Shown: positions 38,001-48,000 of the stretch, piece after piece
How the letters are laid out: each line of letters opens with the position of its first letter
How positions within the stretch are numbered: the stretch's first letter is position 1
Assembly: GCA_013400975.1 (NCBI GenBank)
Contig: WBMZ01003021.1
Span: forward strand, 1 to 64,000
Direction: 5' to 3'
Length of the DNA stretch: 64,000 nucleotides
Source of the DNA: Atrichornis clamosus
Taxonomy: Eukaryota > Chordata > Aves > Passeriformes > Menuridae
Notes under the pieces: model-generated
Database searches by the model: none
Told to the model about the DNA's origin: nothing
Seen by the model: only the letters and a program-made list of their open reading frames with translations
Made by a program: the position numbers and the translations under genes

Positions 38001-40871
38001 GTGTGTATGTGAGAGACCTGTATCTTACACTGCAATGTAATATGTAAGATGGAAAACAGATGGTAGGTGCCTCATTTTTAAATTTTTCCTTGAGCCTCTC
38101 GTTCTTCAGCCATCTCTGAGTTAAGAGATTTCAAAGTTGTGCTGCTGCAATTTGAGCCAATGCTGCAAGGCACACAGGGAAGATATTATTAGCTGGCTCT
38201 ATCTGAGACCACTCCAGCTACCTTAATAAGAGAGTATACCAAGAAGAGCACTCTGGAAAACCGCAGTGTCTGTTATATGTGCACTCCTAAAAAATTATAA
38301 TATTTTTCTACCTGACACTTCAGTCTTAAATTGATACTGCATAGACACCTGAAGATAAGACCTTCAGGCAGGCAGTAGTTGTGCTGTCCTGAAAATGCTA
38401 CAGGTAGTTAATTCTTTCACTTAGTTTTATAGCTTATTTTTAGTTCTCCAGATGTAGTTATGTTAAAATAAATTGAAATCCTGTTTCGCTCCCCGGGGCA
38501 GGGAATGACTACCTGTTTTTTATTCCACCTCATTTCCCAATTGGAATGATCTCTGACCCAGACTGAGGGTCTTCAATCGGCAGTAGTTATTCCTGGGTCC
38601 CTCACTTGTAAAGCTGAACGAGCCCCTCCAGAGGGCGCTGCAGCCCAGCAGGAAGCCCTGGCGGCGTCCTGGTCCCAGGCAGCCGCGGGGTTTGGGGCAT
38701 TCCTGGGCTTCCCGGGAGTTCCCTCGGCTTCCTGGGGAAGCGGCCCGCGTTTCGAGCACATCGGAAACAGCAGTGTCCCGTACGAGCAGCTGGTGAGCCT
38801 GGAAGGGAGGAAGGGCTTGTGTTAGCTGATCACAGCAGGGTAAGGAGCCACTGATGTGATGAGGCTGTAGAAAAGGCAAAAGTACTGCCAGCGTGTGTCA
38901 GGCGGGGTTGTCACTTGCTGCAGCAGGGTGTGAACTCTTACTTTAGGGTACATGTTATGCTCAGCAAGGCAGAATGACGTTAAATACCTGTGTATGGAAC
39001 AAATGCATTTGTTAGGTGTGATGACAAGAAACCAGTAAATTAGAATAGGTAGTTCTTGACTTGTTTAAGAAGCCTGACAATGTGGATGTGCAAGAGCCTG
39101 GATTAAAAAATCATATATATTCAACTTTTAATCAGAACTTACTCTAGCAGTTTTAAGATTCCTATTTTGCGCAAACTCTAGTATTTCACTTGTCTGACAG
39201 TAAGAAACAGATTAGTCATCTAAAAAAATAGTGAGATTAAAGTTTGAACTCTAAATTAAAATTTAGGTGCCAGCTCTGTAGTTTTACCATGATGGAATCT
39301 TCTTCTTTGGACAGAAGTTTTATACTGTATTTGCTGAAGTAGGTATTTGGACATTAGCCAGACTTTCCTCTGGCAGAGGAAAGAAAAATGACCATTCTTT
39401 TATAAACCAATAAACATCACTTACAAAATTGCATGTTGTAGACTGTAAAACTCCTACTTCCTGTGCTCTGCTTTAAAATTCACAGAAATAGCTACAGATT
39501 TCAGTCTCTTCCTATGTAGAAAAGATGTCTTTTTTTTTTTCCACTGAGAAAAGTTTCCAGTGTTCAGAATACATTATGCTCAAGATTAGAGAGAATTTTT
39601 TTTGCTTGTTCAAGTTAATTGTTTGCTCAAGAAGTTAATTGTTTGATGCATATTTTTATGCCTATGTTCTTTCTGTCAGTTCTATCACCTGCCCTGTTGC
39701 AGTTGGAACATTGTCTAGGTGAAGAAGCAGGGAAAGATTGTCTTCCTTTTCATTTTTAATAGAATTTTAAATTGCAATCTGACAGGTCTCGTAGTAGAAA
39801 CTTTATGAATTTTTAATTTTGTACTGTGAAAAAGATTTCCCTGAACACTATTTATGACTTTTTTTAACTTACTTTATAGAATGTCATGGTAGGGACTATA
39901 AAAGGCAATAAAAACCTACAGTTACAAAGAATAAGTAAGGTGTCTAAATTGTGTTTACTAAATGCAGCATTGACAGCTGTCCAGAAAGCTACAGAGAATA
40001 AAGTTTATTTGTGTGAGTGATGGGGTTTTTTTAATTCTTTTTTTTTTTAGCTAAAAGTTGTTTGGTTTTTTACTCCTGGGCAAGCTGTGAAATTCATTCT
40101 TTCCTTAGGGTAGGCTTTCTTACATGTATAGCTGAGCTTGACACATAAGCAATGGAAGATGTTTTTGTTTGGACCCTGGGCAAAAAGAAATGTTTTCAGC
40201 TACACTGATCTCTGCTCCTGAGTGGTAGTTTAACTTAACCATCACCTTTTCCTCTTCCCCAAGATGTTATAATTTCCCAGCTCTGAAGACACTGTTTTCA
40301 TTGAGGGTAGTGTCTGTGCCACCCGAACCACACTATATGTTGTGAAAGGAAAATCCACATCCTTTTATTAAGACAGAGTTTTGTCTTTTTATACATGCAT
40401 TATTGACATGGGAGGGATGGCATATGTCTTAATCTTGTGTTCAGAATTTCCTGTTTTCTGCAGTCTTGATGAACCACAGCCCTCATACCTGTGGCACTGC
40501 ATAATTTGAAAATACTGCTCCCTCCAGAAGAAGGTTTTGTGAAAACTGCCCTAAAGAAGAGTGCTTGATTCTTGCGGAAGTTCTTGTTTTTGTAGATGTG
40601 GGAATAACGATTAACTCATTACAACTGATCTCTTATGACCTAATGTTTCAGAATAACTTCTTTAACTTAATCAGGATGTCCTGGTCAAAATATTTTGTTT
40701 TGTGTTCCCCTGTCTCCCCTTCAGCTTTGCAGAAGACTGCGAGAAAGAGATTGGAAAGTTGGAGATCTCTTGCAAGCAGTGCTGAAATATTGTGAAATAA
40801 TAGAGAAGGCATCTGATGGAGAGCAAGCTCTGAATAAATCTTTGGTTGGTTGGCTTCTGGAAAATGTCTGA
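7985..40871 (+). CDS. AKAP11: AKAP11, A-kinase anchoring protein 11 (AKAP220), multi-exon gene
   Basis: Scaffold that holds PKA regulatory subunits, PP1 and GSK3 together on vesicles and cytoskeleton, and in mammals acts as an autophagy receptor for the PKA RI-alpha subunit. The CDS joins 7985-8009, 8448-8527, 14179-14295, 18670-18717, 20099-20233, 21084-21348, 21794-26423, 28683-28838, 32700-32783, 33549-33595, 36039-36199 and 40725-40871. All introns are GT-AG and phases agree. Length is 1949 aa from ATG 8468 (A at -3, G at +4), or 1964 aa from ATG 7985. Numbering from 8468: acidic DDDTNQSVSSIEDDF at 176-190; FFAT motif EFFDSFD at 357-363 after an acidic run (VAP binding); anchoring-type helix FAADLAEELVFEGIMEVCQ near 668-686; KKLKGELAKEFAPATPPSTP near 1167-1187 (GSK3 region); KTIQY at 1240-1244 at the mammalian PP1-docking position; C-terminal WKVGDLLQAVL. 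Similarity to human AKAP11, as I recall it, is collinear throughout, so identity is secure; only the exact start is open. Confidence 0.96.
8448..8527 (+). CDS. AKAP11: AKAP11 exon 3 (first certain coding exon)
   Basis: Follows the acceptor TTTCATCAG and ends AAG|GTAATT, phase 0. The ATG at 8468 has A at -3 and G at +4 and begins MDMYAKAQGNRMKSR; the tail MKSRISVEK aligns with the start of mammalian AKAP11. A second in-frame Met is at 8474. The 20 bases before the ATG are open in the same frame, which permits the longer N-terminus from 7985. An alternative acceptor (TTTTTTGTAG) ends at 8420. Confidence 0.85.
8528..14178. other. AKAP11 intron 3, 5.65 kb
   Basis: AT-rich intron with no transposon I can name. 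It holds the candidate cassette exon above, a C-rich run near 9727-9741 and a short GTTT repeat near 13745-13760. No RNA gene recognised. Confidence 0.5.
9413..9457 (+). other. candidate 45-nt cassette exon in AKAP11 intron 3
   Basis: Bounded by CTGCAG on the left and GTAATC on the right, open and phase 0 at both ends, encoding KLLEDKGKYYETARQ. It would insert 15 residues between the first two certain coding exons without shifting the frame. The polypyrimidine tract is weak and I know no mammalian counterpart, so it may be chance. See findings. Confidence 0.25.
14179..14295 (+). CDS. AKAP11: AKAP11 exon 4
   Basis: Acceptor TTTTTCAG and donor GAG|GTTTGG; 117 bases, phase 0 on both sides. Encodes residues 21-59, including SMKSLLHSRKELCNVSAEE, which matches the conserved N-terminal segment of AKAP11. 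The donor is weaker than consensus (GTTTGG). Confidence 0.93.
14296..15114. other. AKAP11 intron 4, first part: no recognised element
   Basis: Unassigned sequence. The purine-rich tract at about 14940-15110 adjoins the LTR that follows and could be part of the same insertion, but I could not match it. Confidence 0.4.
15115..16030 (-). mobile_element. solo LTR of an avian endogenous retrovirus, antisense
   Basis: Read on the minus strand, the element starts TGTTTCACAA at 16030. It has a U3 with about ten imperfect repeats, a TATA-like AGTATAAATATACC near 15317-15331, and an AATAAA in GCAATAAACAAATACC near 15250-15255. A U5-like tail extends to about 15115-15150. Order and spacing of TATA box, polyadenylation signal and tail are those of a retroviral LTR. 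No gag, pol or env sequence flanks it, so it looks like a solo LTR left by recombination. The 3' boundary is approximate and I could not confirm a target-site duplication. The family name is not certain. Confidence 0.65.
15766..16012 (-). repeat. tandem repeats in the LTR U3
   Basis: About ten diverged copies of a unit built on CAGGTTATATAGG (+ strand spelling), with variants such as CAGGCTACATAAG, TAGGTTATATTG and CAAGCTATATAAG. Spacing varies at roughly 15-35 bases, with ATGATTC or TTATAAC between cores. Repeats at this place in an LTR usually represent enhancer units. Confidence 0.75.
16031..18669. other. AKAP11 intron 4, second part: no recognised element
   Basis: AT-rich sequence without an exon or repeat family that I can support. 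Confidence 0.5.
18670..18717 (+). CDS. AKAP11: AKAP11 exon 5
   Basis: A short 48-base exon, ATTTTACAG| to CAG|GTACAG, phase 0. Encodes ITFIGFAEEMGTARLQ (60-75), matching the mammalian segment with TFLGF at the same place in the order of exons. Confidence 0.93.
18718..20098. other. AKAP11 intron 5
   Basis: About 1.4 kb of AT-rich sequence. Nothing recognised. Confidence 0.5.
20099..20233 (+). CDS. AKAP11: AKAP11 exon 6
   Basis: 135 bases, phase 0 at both ends, from TATATCAG| to CAG|GTAAAA. Encodes residues 76-120 with VELPGVLQSLQLCKLKENE, the counterpart of the mammalian VSLELPDILNSL region. The right part of the exon is less conserved. Confidence 0.93.
20234..21083. other. AKAP11 intron 6
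   Basis: About 850 AT-rich bases. Nothing recognised. Confidence 0.5.
21084..21348 (+). CDS. AKAP11: AKAP11 exon 7
   Basis: From TTTTTCAAG| to G|GTAAGT (265 bases, leaves phase 1). Encodes residues 121-209: FCVMRLSPSFPRIKVDYIF, a predicted helix ending SKYTTGIRYAV, then the acidic block DDDTNQSVSSIEDDFVTAFEH, which is nearly identical to mammals. Confidence 0.95.
21794..26423 (+). CDS. AKAP11: AKAP11 exon 8, the giant exon
   Basis: One 4630-base exon, from TTTTTTTTGTCAG| to AG|GTAATA, entering in phase 1 and leaving in phase 2. Encodes residues 209-1752, about four fifths of the protein. In order: the DAASQT segment; SPSPIIFLDEEGYQKSLKAK; the FFAT motif EFFDSFD at 357-363 with acidic DSDSEVS before it; KPTPRKPESPY; SLMIRDSIQKFASELVEKSF and SFGSAFKDLQKGVSSC, typical of the AKAP110/AKAP11 family; the helix ARFAADLAEELVFEGIMEVC; the GSK3-region lysine/proline stretch near 1167-1187; KTIQY at 1240-1244; TDEYADHVLRVLKREGGN and the following helix; and KAERELSYTSLTADSGIGQ near 1707-1725. 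The open frame continues upstream of 21794, but that part is intron. Confidence 0.97.
26424..28682. other. AKAP11 intron 8
   Basis: About 2.26 kb. It holds the perfect inverted repeat at 26640-26715 and a short CTG-type run near 27706-27721. No transposon family recognised. Confidence 0.5.
26640..26715. repeat. perfect 29-bp inverted repeat, 18-nt spacer
   Basis: The left arm 26640-26668 and right arm 26687-26715 are exact reverse complements, without a mismatch. The arm begins CTATGTATATCAGCACACAT and ends GTTCTAGTA. The spacer 26669-26686 contains the small palindrome GGTGACC. Transcribed with the gene, it would fold into a 76-nt hairpin 217 bases after the donor of the giant exon. Confidence 0.95.
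28683..28838 (+). CDS. AKAP11: AKAP11 exon 9
   Basis: 156 bases from TTTTGTTTAG| to ACAG|GTAAGT, phase 2 on both sides. Encodes residues 1752-1804 with SQQMSLSIGDDSTGSWSNL and SFEDEHPDESSSF, almost unchanged from mammals. The serine/acidic composition suggests a phosphorylated disordered tail. Confidence 0.96.
30413..30615 (+). mobile_element. truncated avian ERV LTR fragment
   Basis: Begins TGTTGTGGTTTATCCCCAGC, then CCACCAAGCCCCACACA, GGGATGGCCCAGAGAATTGG, GTTTGAGAAAAAGACGGTTT, an AAGCAAAGC-rich run and ACACTTCCCACGGGCAG. This succession (TGTGGTTTA-CCCCAGC start, GGGATGG-AGAGAAT-GGA, then an A-rich run) is the pattern of a common bird LTR family. Similarity stops near 30615, so the 3' half is missing. 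Decay and truncation indicate an old copy. Confidence 0.75.
31090..31167. repeat. small direct duplication
   Basis: Two copies of about 32 bases, at 31090-31121 and 31136-31167, share AATAG, TGCAGAGGTT and CTCTTAGATTG with a few mismatches. The offset is 46 bases. A local tandem duplication without known role. Confidence 0.7.
32700..32783 (+). CDS. AKAP11: AKAP11 exon 10
   Basis: 84 bases, TCCTGGCAG| to ACAG|GTTGGT, phase 2 on both sides. Encodes residues 1804-1832, NGNSSSWSSLGLEGDMYEEN and LSFPTSDS. Because the length is a multiple of three, skipping it would keep the frame. The donor GTTGGT is weaker than consensus. Confidence 0.95.
32784..33548. other. AKAP11 intron 10
   Basis: About 765 bases, AT-rich. 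Nothing recognised. Confidence 0.5.
33549..33595 (+). CDS. AKAP11: AKAP11 exon 11
   Basis: A 47-base exon from AAATACAG| to GAAG|GTAATG, phase 2 in and phase 1 out. Encodes residues 1832-1848, DGTEDKDEDSKDAVEG, a strongly acidic stretch in the same place as the mammalian acidic tail segment. Confidence 0.94.
33596..36038. other. AKAP11 intron 11
   Basis: About 2.4 kb, AT-rich. No repeat or gene recognised. Confidence 0.5.
36039..36199 (+). CDS. AKAP11: AKAP11 exon 12
   Basis: 161 bases from TAATGTTAG| to TTT|GTAAGT, phase 1 in and 0 out. Encodes residues 1848-1901: a segment reading MNIDLEPNLVDPQLRAVLQW followed by LAASETEVSDLHF, close to the conserved C-terminal domain of mammalian AKAP11. 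Confidence 0.96.
36200..40724. other. AKAP11 intron 12
   Basis: About 4.5 kb, AT-rich except for a GC-rich block at about 38490-38900. No exon recognised in it. Confidence 0.5.
38490..38900 (-). mobile_element. GC-rich insertion in intron 12, possibly an LTR
   Basis: About 400 bases of CpG-containing, GC-rich sequence in an AT-rich intron. On the minus strand it ends with GGTGGAATAAAAAACAGG, a possible polyadenylation signal, which would fit an antisense LTR or other retroelement. I find no TATA box, coding motif or terminal repeat, so a regulatory CpG block is an alternative. Open frames within it show no family resemblance. Confidence 0.3.
40725..40871 (+). CDS. AKAP11: AKAP11 exon 13, last coding exon
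   Basis: Acceptor TCCCCTTCAG| then 147 bases, phase 0, ending in TGA at 40869-40871. Encodes residues 1902-1949: DWKVGDLLQAVLKYCEIIEK and the terminal WLLENV, matching the mammalian C-terminus (WLLEN plus one residue). Confidence 0.97.
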   Translation, partial: LCRRLRERDWKVGDLLQAVLKYCEIIEKASDGEQALNKSLVGWLLENV

Positions 40872-43013
40872 AAAAATCCAAAGATGCAACACTCTTCACT
40901 TCATTCCTCTTCTGATGGGAGGTAGAAAGAACACAGATGTGTAAAGTAAAATTCAACTAGTGAATGTTTAAGTAATAGCATTACAAGACTTTGAGGTGAA
41001 AGTCAAAATAGCTGTGCTGTGCTTTGTGATACTGTGCACATGGTATGTTTATTCAGCCCATAATCGGTATTGTCCACCCACGCATAACTTGTATTTACTG
41101 CTGTGTCCATACCTTTGAAATATTTATGAAAAACCCTTGTCTATGATAGTAGTCCAGAGGAGACGGTGTCAGGCGTGATATTCAGGATTCCCATTGTGCC
41201 AGGGTAGCTCATTCTCCCATTCCTATGTGTGCTATATTCACAGCACCACTAAGAGCACTGATCTTAGCAAGAATCTGCTCTGAAAGACCTTGCTGCAGAC
41301 AATGGAAAGAATTACCCATCTTGGCCAGGTGTTATGTGCCCAAGAGCAGCATTGCCAGGAAGAAAATTGTGATCTGCCTGAGCAGCCCCTTAATGCAGTC
41401 TGGTTTCATAGCCACCTTTATCAATTTTAACTTTATGTGAAGGTGGGAGAGTCTGCTCTGAAATGCATGTTCCCTTTTGTTGACCACTAAAGAGCTGGTA
41501 ACTTCTGGTAGAAGGGCAGAGTGAGTAGTTGAGCGTAATTTTGTATATAATTCTTCAGCAAGGTTTCCTGAAGCTTGCCAGTCAAATTTAAATTGCTACA
41601 TTTTTTACTGAAGCTTTTTGTATGCAGATACTTCTATGACACTAATTCTGTGTCAAAGAATTTGTACGTAGTCTCTTGCACAGATGTGTTAAAAGTAGCA
41701 GATAGAAATTTCTGAGGATTTTGGCCATCTTTTTGACTAGTTTTATTTCTTTATTTCAAAGCAGACACGAATTTTTTTTCAGTAATACAGTTTTGTTACT
41801 CAGCAAGCACATAAGTGTTTAACAAAGAAAGCTAATTAAAATGTAAAGGGGAAATTTCTTGCAAATTGATTTTTTATTTTTGTTAACTACCTTCACTGAA
41901 TTTTTTTAAAGGCACTTTTAGTTGTATGTTTTTAGCGGTCTCATCAGGTTTCTCACCAGTGCTGCTGATTTGCCTTTCTGTCTGAAGGGGAATCTGGACC
42001 TTTACATATCCTGTGGTTTGAAAACATTTTTTAGGTTTTCATTTTTTGTTTTGTTATATATCCTTTGAGAGAAAAAGTCTTGTGCTGGTAATTACAAGGT
42101 TGCCACCTAAAACTTTCAAATAATTGTAGAGCCTTACTTATTTTGGATTAAAAAAAAAAATTTCATAGCTTTTTCATGGAAAAATATACTGCTGATACAG
42201 TGCACAAGTTTGTGATCCCAAACAAGGAGAGAGGTGGTCTCTAAATCTGTTCCTGAGTTTTAATGGCATATGTACAATTCTGATTTCCCCTCCCCCATGA
42301 ATTGCTGTGAAGTGTCACACTGGTAAACTCTAGTCCTCTCCTTGCAGTGTCTGTGTTTCAGGAAAGCATTCCACTGGCCTTTTTGAAGAGACCTGGTTTG
42401 TTTTAGTCCTCATTTGTCATCTGGATTTCTGCCTTGGATCTCACAAATTTCGCCTTTCTCACAGAGCTAAAGATTTTTAATGTTTATATATGCACATACA
42501 TGTGTTCACACATGTGCATACACACTGAGATCTCTATGTGTATGAGATCTCGCCAATATGAACTCCTAGTTCTAACTTCTGCCACTAAATTAAAATTCTG
42601 TTATGCTCAGTTTATTACCTCACTTCATATATCATTTCACTGATTGAAAAATCTGTGTATGTGACAAAAAGACCAAAAATCACTTCAAGGTCTTTCGTCT
42701 TGCTTTAGGTAATATAATCTAGGCATCAAGAATGATTTTTCACTAGAGCCCAAAGCATGGCAGGGGAAGTTACCTTAATTCCTGTGTTTGGAAGATGGGC
42801 CTAATAGCAAATATTTTTCAAGTACTGTAGAAATGTTTTCTTGACTTTTTTTTCCCTCTCCCAACTCCCATATTCCTTTCTTTTTTTTTAAGATTGACTT
42901 TCAACATTGTTTTAGACAAAAATTTGAAACAATTCTCTGGCTGTAAGACCTTCCCTTTAACACAGCAATAATATACTTGAACAAATTTACCTACAAAATT
43001 GAAATGTCAAGAA

Positions 43014-43019
43014 AATAAA
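43014..43019 (+). terminator. candidate proximal polyadenylation signal
   Basis: AATAAA in AGAAAATAAAACGC, inside the 3' UTR about 2.1 kb after the stop codon. Downstream GT-richness is poor, so usage is uncertain. A second candidate is at 43889-43894. Confidence 0.3.
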
Positions 43020-45054
43020 ACGCTAAAAGCAGTGCCTCACGGCTCAATTTTGCTCACTAAGTGGAATTTCAGGATAGCAGGATACAGTATAGTACAGTAA
43101 AGTGTTTCTGTACATTGAGAAAGATAGTGAAGGTATTGTAAATGTACAACTGTAGATTTTAGAAGACCCACAACAAAACACAACCAACAGAAAATACTGC
43201 AGGAACAGCCATTTTTTAACTGATTTATTCAGTATGTTGGATTTTATAAAGTTGGTGAAGTGCTTTTCCTTTTTATTTACTTTTGTGGAGAAAGGCAGAA
43301 GATTGTGCCATTCACAAAGCTTACAGCTATTCAGAAAGTTAAGTAGACAATAGTTGCACTGAAAATTATTTTTGTAAATGGAATCTTGTTTTCGGACTGG
43401 ATCAAAAATGTTGTATAACTATTGATCGGTGTTATATTAAGTAAGAAATCGTTTTATTAGCCTCTGAGGAAAGTAGTATAGTTTCCAAATTTACATAAGA
43501 AAAATGTTATAAAATATTTCATTTTTACAGAAAACAAGTTAAAAAACCAAACCAGTTTTCTACACAAATTGTTTTAAATTTGTTCTGAATGACTTGACTT
43601 TTCTCCTTCTGTATGAAATTAGGAAAGCATTAAACTAGCGTGGCAAAAATATTATAATTTAATAATTTTAATAATCTTTGAAAACGTTACTCTGACTATA
43701 TCTAACTGGTGCTGTCTGCCCTATTAGTGAGAGAGCTGGTCTTTGCTAATGCGAGTCTTAAGCTATGCTATTACGGAGTTTATTTAAAACACCTGACCAC
43801 AAATATAGAAATGTAAGTGAAAACTAAAAACATGAAGCCCACATTCTGGTCCATTTGAAGCAGACAACTGTGCTTTATAAACAAGCATAATAAAGTAGAG
43901 TTTGTTTCATCTTGCATTTTTTTCTGTATGGGGAACCCTGGTAATTTAATTTTTATGTTGAGAAAAGTATATCCAAGGATGTTATTGTTTCAGAAATCAC
44001 CCAAATACTTCATAAATACATTTGGTGTTCTAAAAAAATGGAAGTGTTGTGATGTTTTGTAAGATTATGTAAAAAAAGCACTTTGAAAAATAGTCCCTGT
44101 ATAAAGTAACAATTAGAAGTGGCCATATTTAAAACAAGTTTAAACATTCAGAACGGGGTGCATAAGTAATATGGAAGTATGCATAAAGCCTTAAAATTAA
44201 GCCAAACAAAACTCAAACCCATATTCTAAAATTAAAGAGGATTTGCTGTCTCAAAATAAGAATGTGAAAAGATAGCTCAGATGATGTACATGAATGCAGC
44301 TTCTGTAATATCTTTGTTCTTGAGTTTTAAAAGATTGTGTAAGCTTTTTAGAAAACAGCCAACCAAAACCCCAAAACCCAGCAACCCACATTCCGAGACT
44401 AATTAGGTCTCTCAAAAATGGTATCATATTTTAAATGTTACATTTTCTAGTGTAACTTTGTCTGGGACCTTTTCTATGGAGAGCCACATACTGTTGGAGA
44501 TGGGAACACAGTGAGTAGTAAACACCAGCGCAAACCCCCATAGTTCAAGACAGTCGATTTGCAAAGAAAAATGCAAGATTCAGGAATGATTTTTATTGTA
44601 AGAATTTTGGCTTTTCAGCAAGAGCCACTACTGTCAAGCATTTACTGTACTTGAGCTCTGAGGAGGCAGGTACAGAGCCCAGACACTGTAGTCACTTTAT
44701 TTTGTACCATCTTTGTACATTCCTGTTGTATAGCTGGAGTTGTAGTTTTAGAGGGCCTTTGTTCTGTTTTAATGTCTGAATAGTATTTAATACTAAAATT
44801 TATTCTAATTTGCTGGAACTGCTGCTTATTTGTGCAGTGTTACAGTAATTCACAGCCCAGTTAGTGATGCAATTGTATACCAAAAGCAGTTTGAATAACT
44901 ATAAATGTTTATGTAACTGTACTCAATGAATATGAAGGTCTTGTACTGTATAATGGTGACAAGTTTTGCCATTTTAGTAATTTAACTATATTCAGTTTTC
45001 AGATTATGAACTCCAGGTTGCACTAAATTTGTCCTTGTTTTAGCAGTGGCTTAA

Positions 45055-45060
45055 AATAAA
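45055..45060 (+). terminator. AKAP11: polyadenylation signal AATAAA (distal)
   Basis: AATAAA in TTAAAATAAAACACATTTCA, with a GT/T-rich stretch (GTGCTGTCGTTTCTTGT) about 30 bases on. Cleavage would be expected near 45075-45085. It is the best-formed signal after the stop codon. Confidence 0.65.
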
Positions 45061-45080
45061 ACACATTTCACTGGCTTCGA

Positions 45081-48000
45081 GAGTGCTGTCGTTTCTTGTA
45101 AATTCATGGGATATTATTTTTCTTTTCAGTGAACACAGCTAAGGCTGGTCTTGGTCAGTGGCTGTGGGAAGCTGCTTGGGGAAGGGTGTAATAAATAGTG
45201 CATCAGTAGATGGCACACTTCTTACAGAGTTACAGTGGTAAGGAGCAAGGACGCTGCTTCCCTGTCTTTGGGTTGAAAGGTAAACCTGCAGTTCCGCTGA
45301 CATGCAGTGAAGTGTCACATGGACTAATCACAAGTAGGATGTCATAACCACTCTACCTCAGCCTCATCTTGCCTGGAATCTGGGTCAGTAAGGTTGCCTT
45401 GGTATTTCCATGTGGACTGAGGTTGGACTTTGGCGCATTGTACGGTATTTAGGAAATTAGCTTAGAACCCAGCTTGAGAGTCTTCTGGACAAATATAAGA
45501 ATACTCTGCTAATGAAAATGTATGAAGCAGGAAGTTTCATAGGCTTCTTCAAAATCCGCAAGTATTTTGGTGTCTTGTGAAACCTGCCAAGCAGGATATT
45601 GTCAAGTACCCCAAAACAGTAATGCTGAGCACAGATGATGCGCACATTTCTAAGATTTAGAAGTACTGCTGTTGCAAATAGCTGTCCTAATGTCTTTTGA
45701 TGTATAAGTTGTGAATCTACTCATCTCAGCAGCGTTTCCTTTCAAGAGTTAAGTAATTTTTGCTGAAGTTATTTTAAAGCCAGTAAGTGTGAGCAACTCT
45801 CTTATTATTTTTGCAATGGTTGTTTAAAGGATGTTTCTATAGTATTTTGAGATTGCTTCCAAAAGGAGCATTCTTTTGTTTTGTTACCATGTCTGTTTCA
45901 AAGATTTTTTTGTTTGGGCAATGCCTCATGGTCAATCACATGGAAAGTATATGTTAAGTGAAGCAAGTAAATACTGAACTTACTCTTCAAATGTTGTACA
46001 GCCAAAAAAAGACAAGTAGTGAGTTTGGGAACAAAGAAAATAAAGATTTTCGTAAAGGGAAAGAAGAGGATATTCATGTGGAAGATAAATCTGAGCTTTT
46101 CTTCTTCCTGCCTGAGCTTTATTTTTCTTTCATTCAGCAGTCTGGTTCTGGCTGGCTTTATTCAACCACAGAACAGTATCCATGCACTTTGTTTAACCTT
46201 GGTGTATTAAATTGAGAGTTAAGTCTCCAGCTAGTCCGTAGTCTTCGCCCAACATGTGTGCTACTCCATCTCCTGCTGCTGTTGGTCAGACCTTCCTCTC
46301 ACTCCCTAGCCTGAGCTTTTGGTGTCACTGAATTCCATGCTGGCTACTGCTCTGGGCCTCTGATTGGAAGGTGGCTATGGAAAGTGAGTCATGCCAAGGC
46401 TGCAGAAATGTACCCTGATCACTGAACTTACTAATTATTGAGCACCATATTAATCAAATGCTGTCTCTTTCCCCTTCTGTGGAGGCAAACCATGAAGCAT
46501 GTGACTGCTTGGGGCAAGGGAACCAACAGTGACAAGCGTGAGGCCATGTCTGTGGTCGAGGTACTGGCTATCTCATCCATGACCACACAACACCTTTCCA
46601 CAGAAATTGCAAAGGCTGAAATTAGGGCCTTTATGTAGTCAAAACATACAGTCTGCATTGCCTTTACCCCTCCAAAAATTGCTGCTGCTTCTAGGACTGT
46701 GAGGGAGCTTTGCATGCATGTATTTGGGTTGGTTTCTTTGTTTCTTAATTAAGAAAGGGCAAAAGAAAACACATAACTCATTTGACTTTTGTGAAACTCC
46801 AGTGTTTCAACTGGGAATAAGATGAATATTGAGAAGAGAAAGAGTGTGATAATGTGGTACTTTTTTCTACTATCTGCCCCTGTAGCCCACTTGTTGCCAA
46901 TCTCTTATTTTGTACAGCCTCCAAGCTTGTTTATCTTCTAATTCTCTTCCTACACTTTCCTTGTGGCTGTTGCTGGTTTCTGCTTTTTTCTGACCCTCGT
47001 CCAGTCTTGTAGTGCAGCTGTTGTCTTCGGCTTCTTTTTTGACCCTGCTCTGTTGTCCTGATGTGACTTCTGGCCTTCTCATTCTTGTCTGGTGGAAGTG
47101 GTTAAAAACCAGCAAGGGGAGTCTTAGCTGTGAGGCTATGGAATAAGGCTTGCCTACCAGAAATCATCAAGCAGTGAAGAAGAGCTAAACTTGCTTTTGG
47201 CTGAGTTTTTCACTCCTGTAGGAAAGTCATCTGTGGTTGCTTTGGTTTGGAACCCAATTTACTGCTTTTAAAACCCTTGGCTTTTATGCTGATCTAAAAG
47301 TAACTTTTAAGCTGATACTGAGGTATAATGTAACTCTAACATACTCCATAATTCATGCAGTTGTGTGTGCAGTGTGCTGCTTGTCAGCTTCTGGACACGG
47401 AGCAAAACTCAGTCCTTTTAGAAGCTGGCAAAATCCCAGTTGTGTCACACATTTGCATCAGGTCTCAATTTAGGTAGATAGTAACCTTTAATAGCAAATA
47501 GTCAAGACCTAAGAAGGTTGTGTTTTTATAATTATTGCTCCATACTATTGTGCTCTGAACAGATGCTGCATCTGGATTGATTAACCACACAAAATCAGAC
47601 ATGATGCTACAAAAATGCTAACAATATGGACAGGAATACAGCAAGGAACCATCTGCTCATGCTGGAAGTTGTAGTTTAGAGGAGATGCATGATGTTTCTG
47701 TAGGAAGTTAGAATATGGCTCTGTGGGAACCAAGCTGTAAAAGCAGCTCATCAAAATGTAGTTGTTTAGAGAAATTTTGTCAGGAGAAATGGCAATACTC
47801 AGCTGTCCTATTGAACTCTTTACACTATGCTATGTAGTATGTATCAGAGAAGAGTTAGAGTTCACAGCTAAATCCATTGGAGTTAAAAGGAATAGGAGAG
47901 CATCAAAGTTAACTGTTGCAGGACTGTGAGATGCTTAAATAGTATTTCTGTGGCAATAGATCATACACATTTTTCATTCTTTTAGCTCAGGAAGTTCAGA

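Larger units (their letters stand above)
40872..45080 (+). other. AKAP11: AKAP11 3' UTR
   Basis: About 4.2 kb without coding potential between the stop codon and the last good polyadenylation signal. Long 3' UTRs are known for this gene in mammals. It is AT-rich with many ATTTA pentamers, and carries earlier AATAAA hexamers at 43014-43019 and 43889-43894 that could give shorter forms. The extent is inferred from the signals, not from transcripts. Confidence 0.65.

Noticed and set aside
46431..46715. 94-codon minus-strand open frame
   Set aside because: No homology recognised and no splice or promoter context; likely chance.
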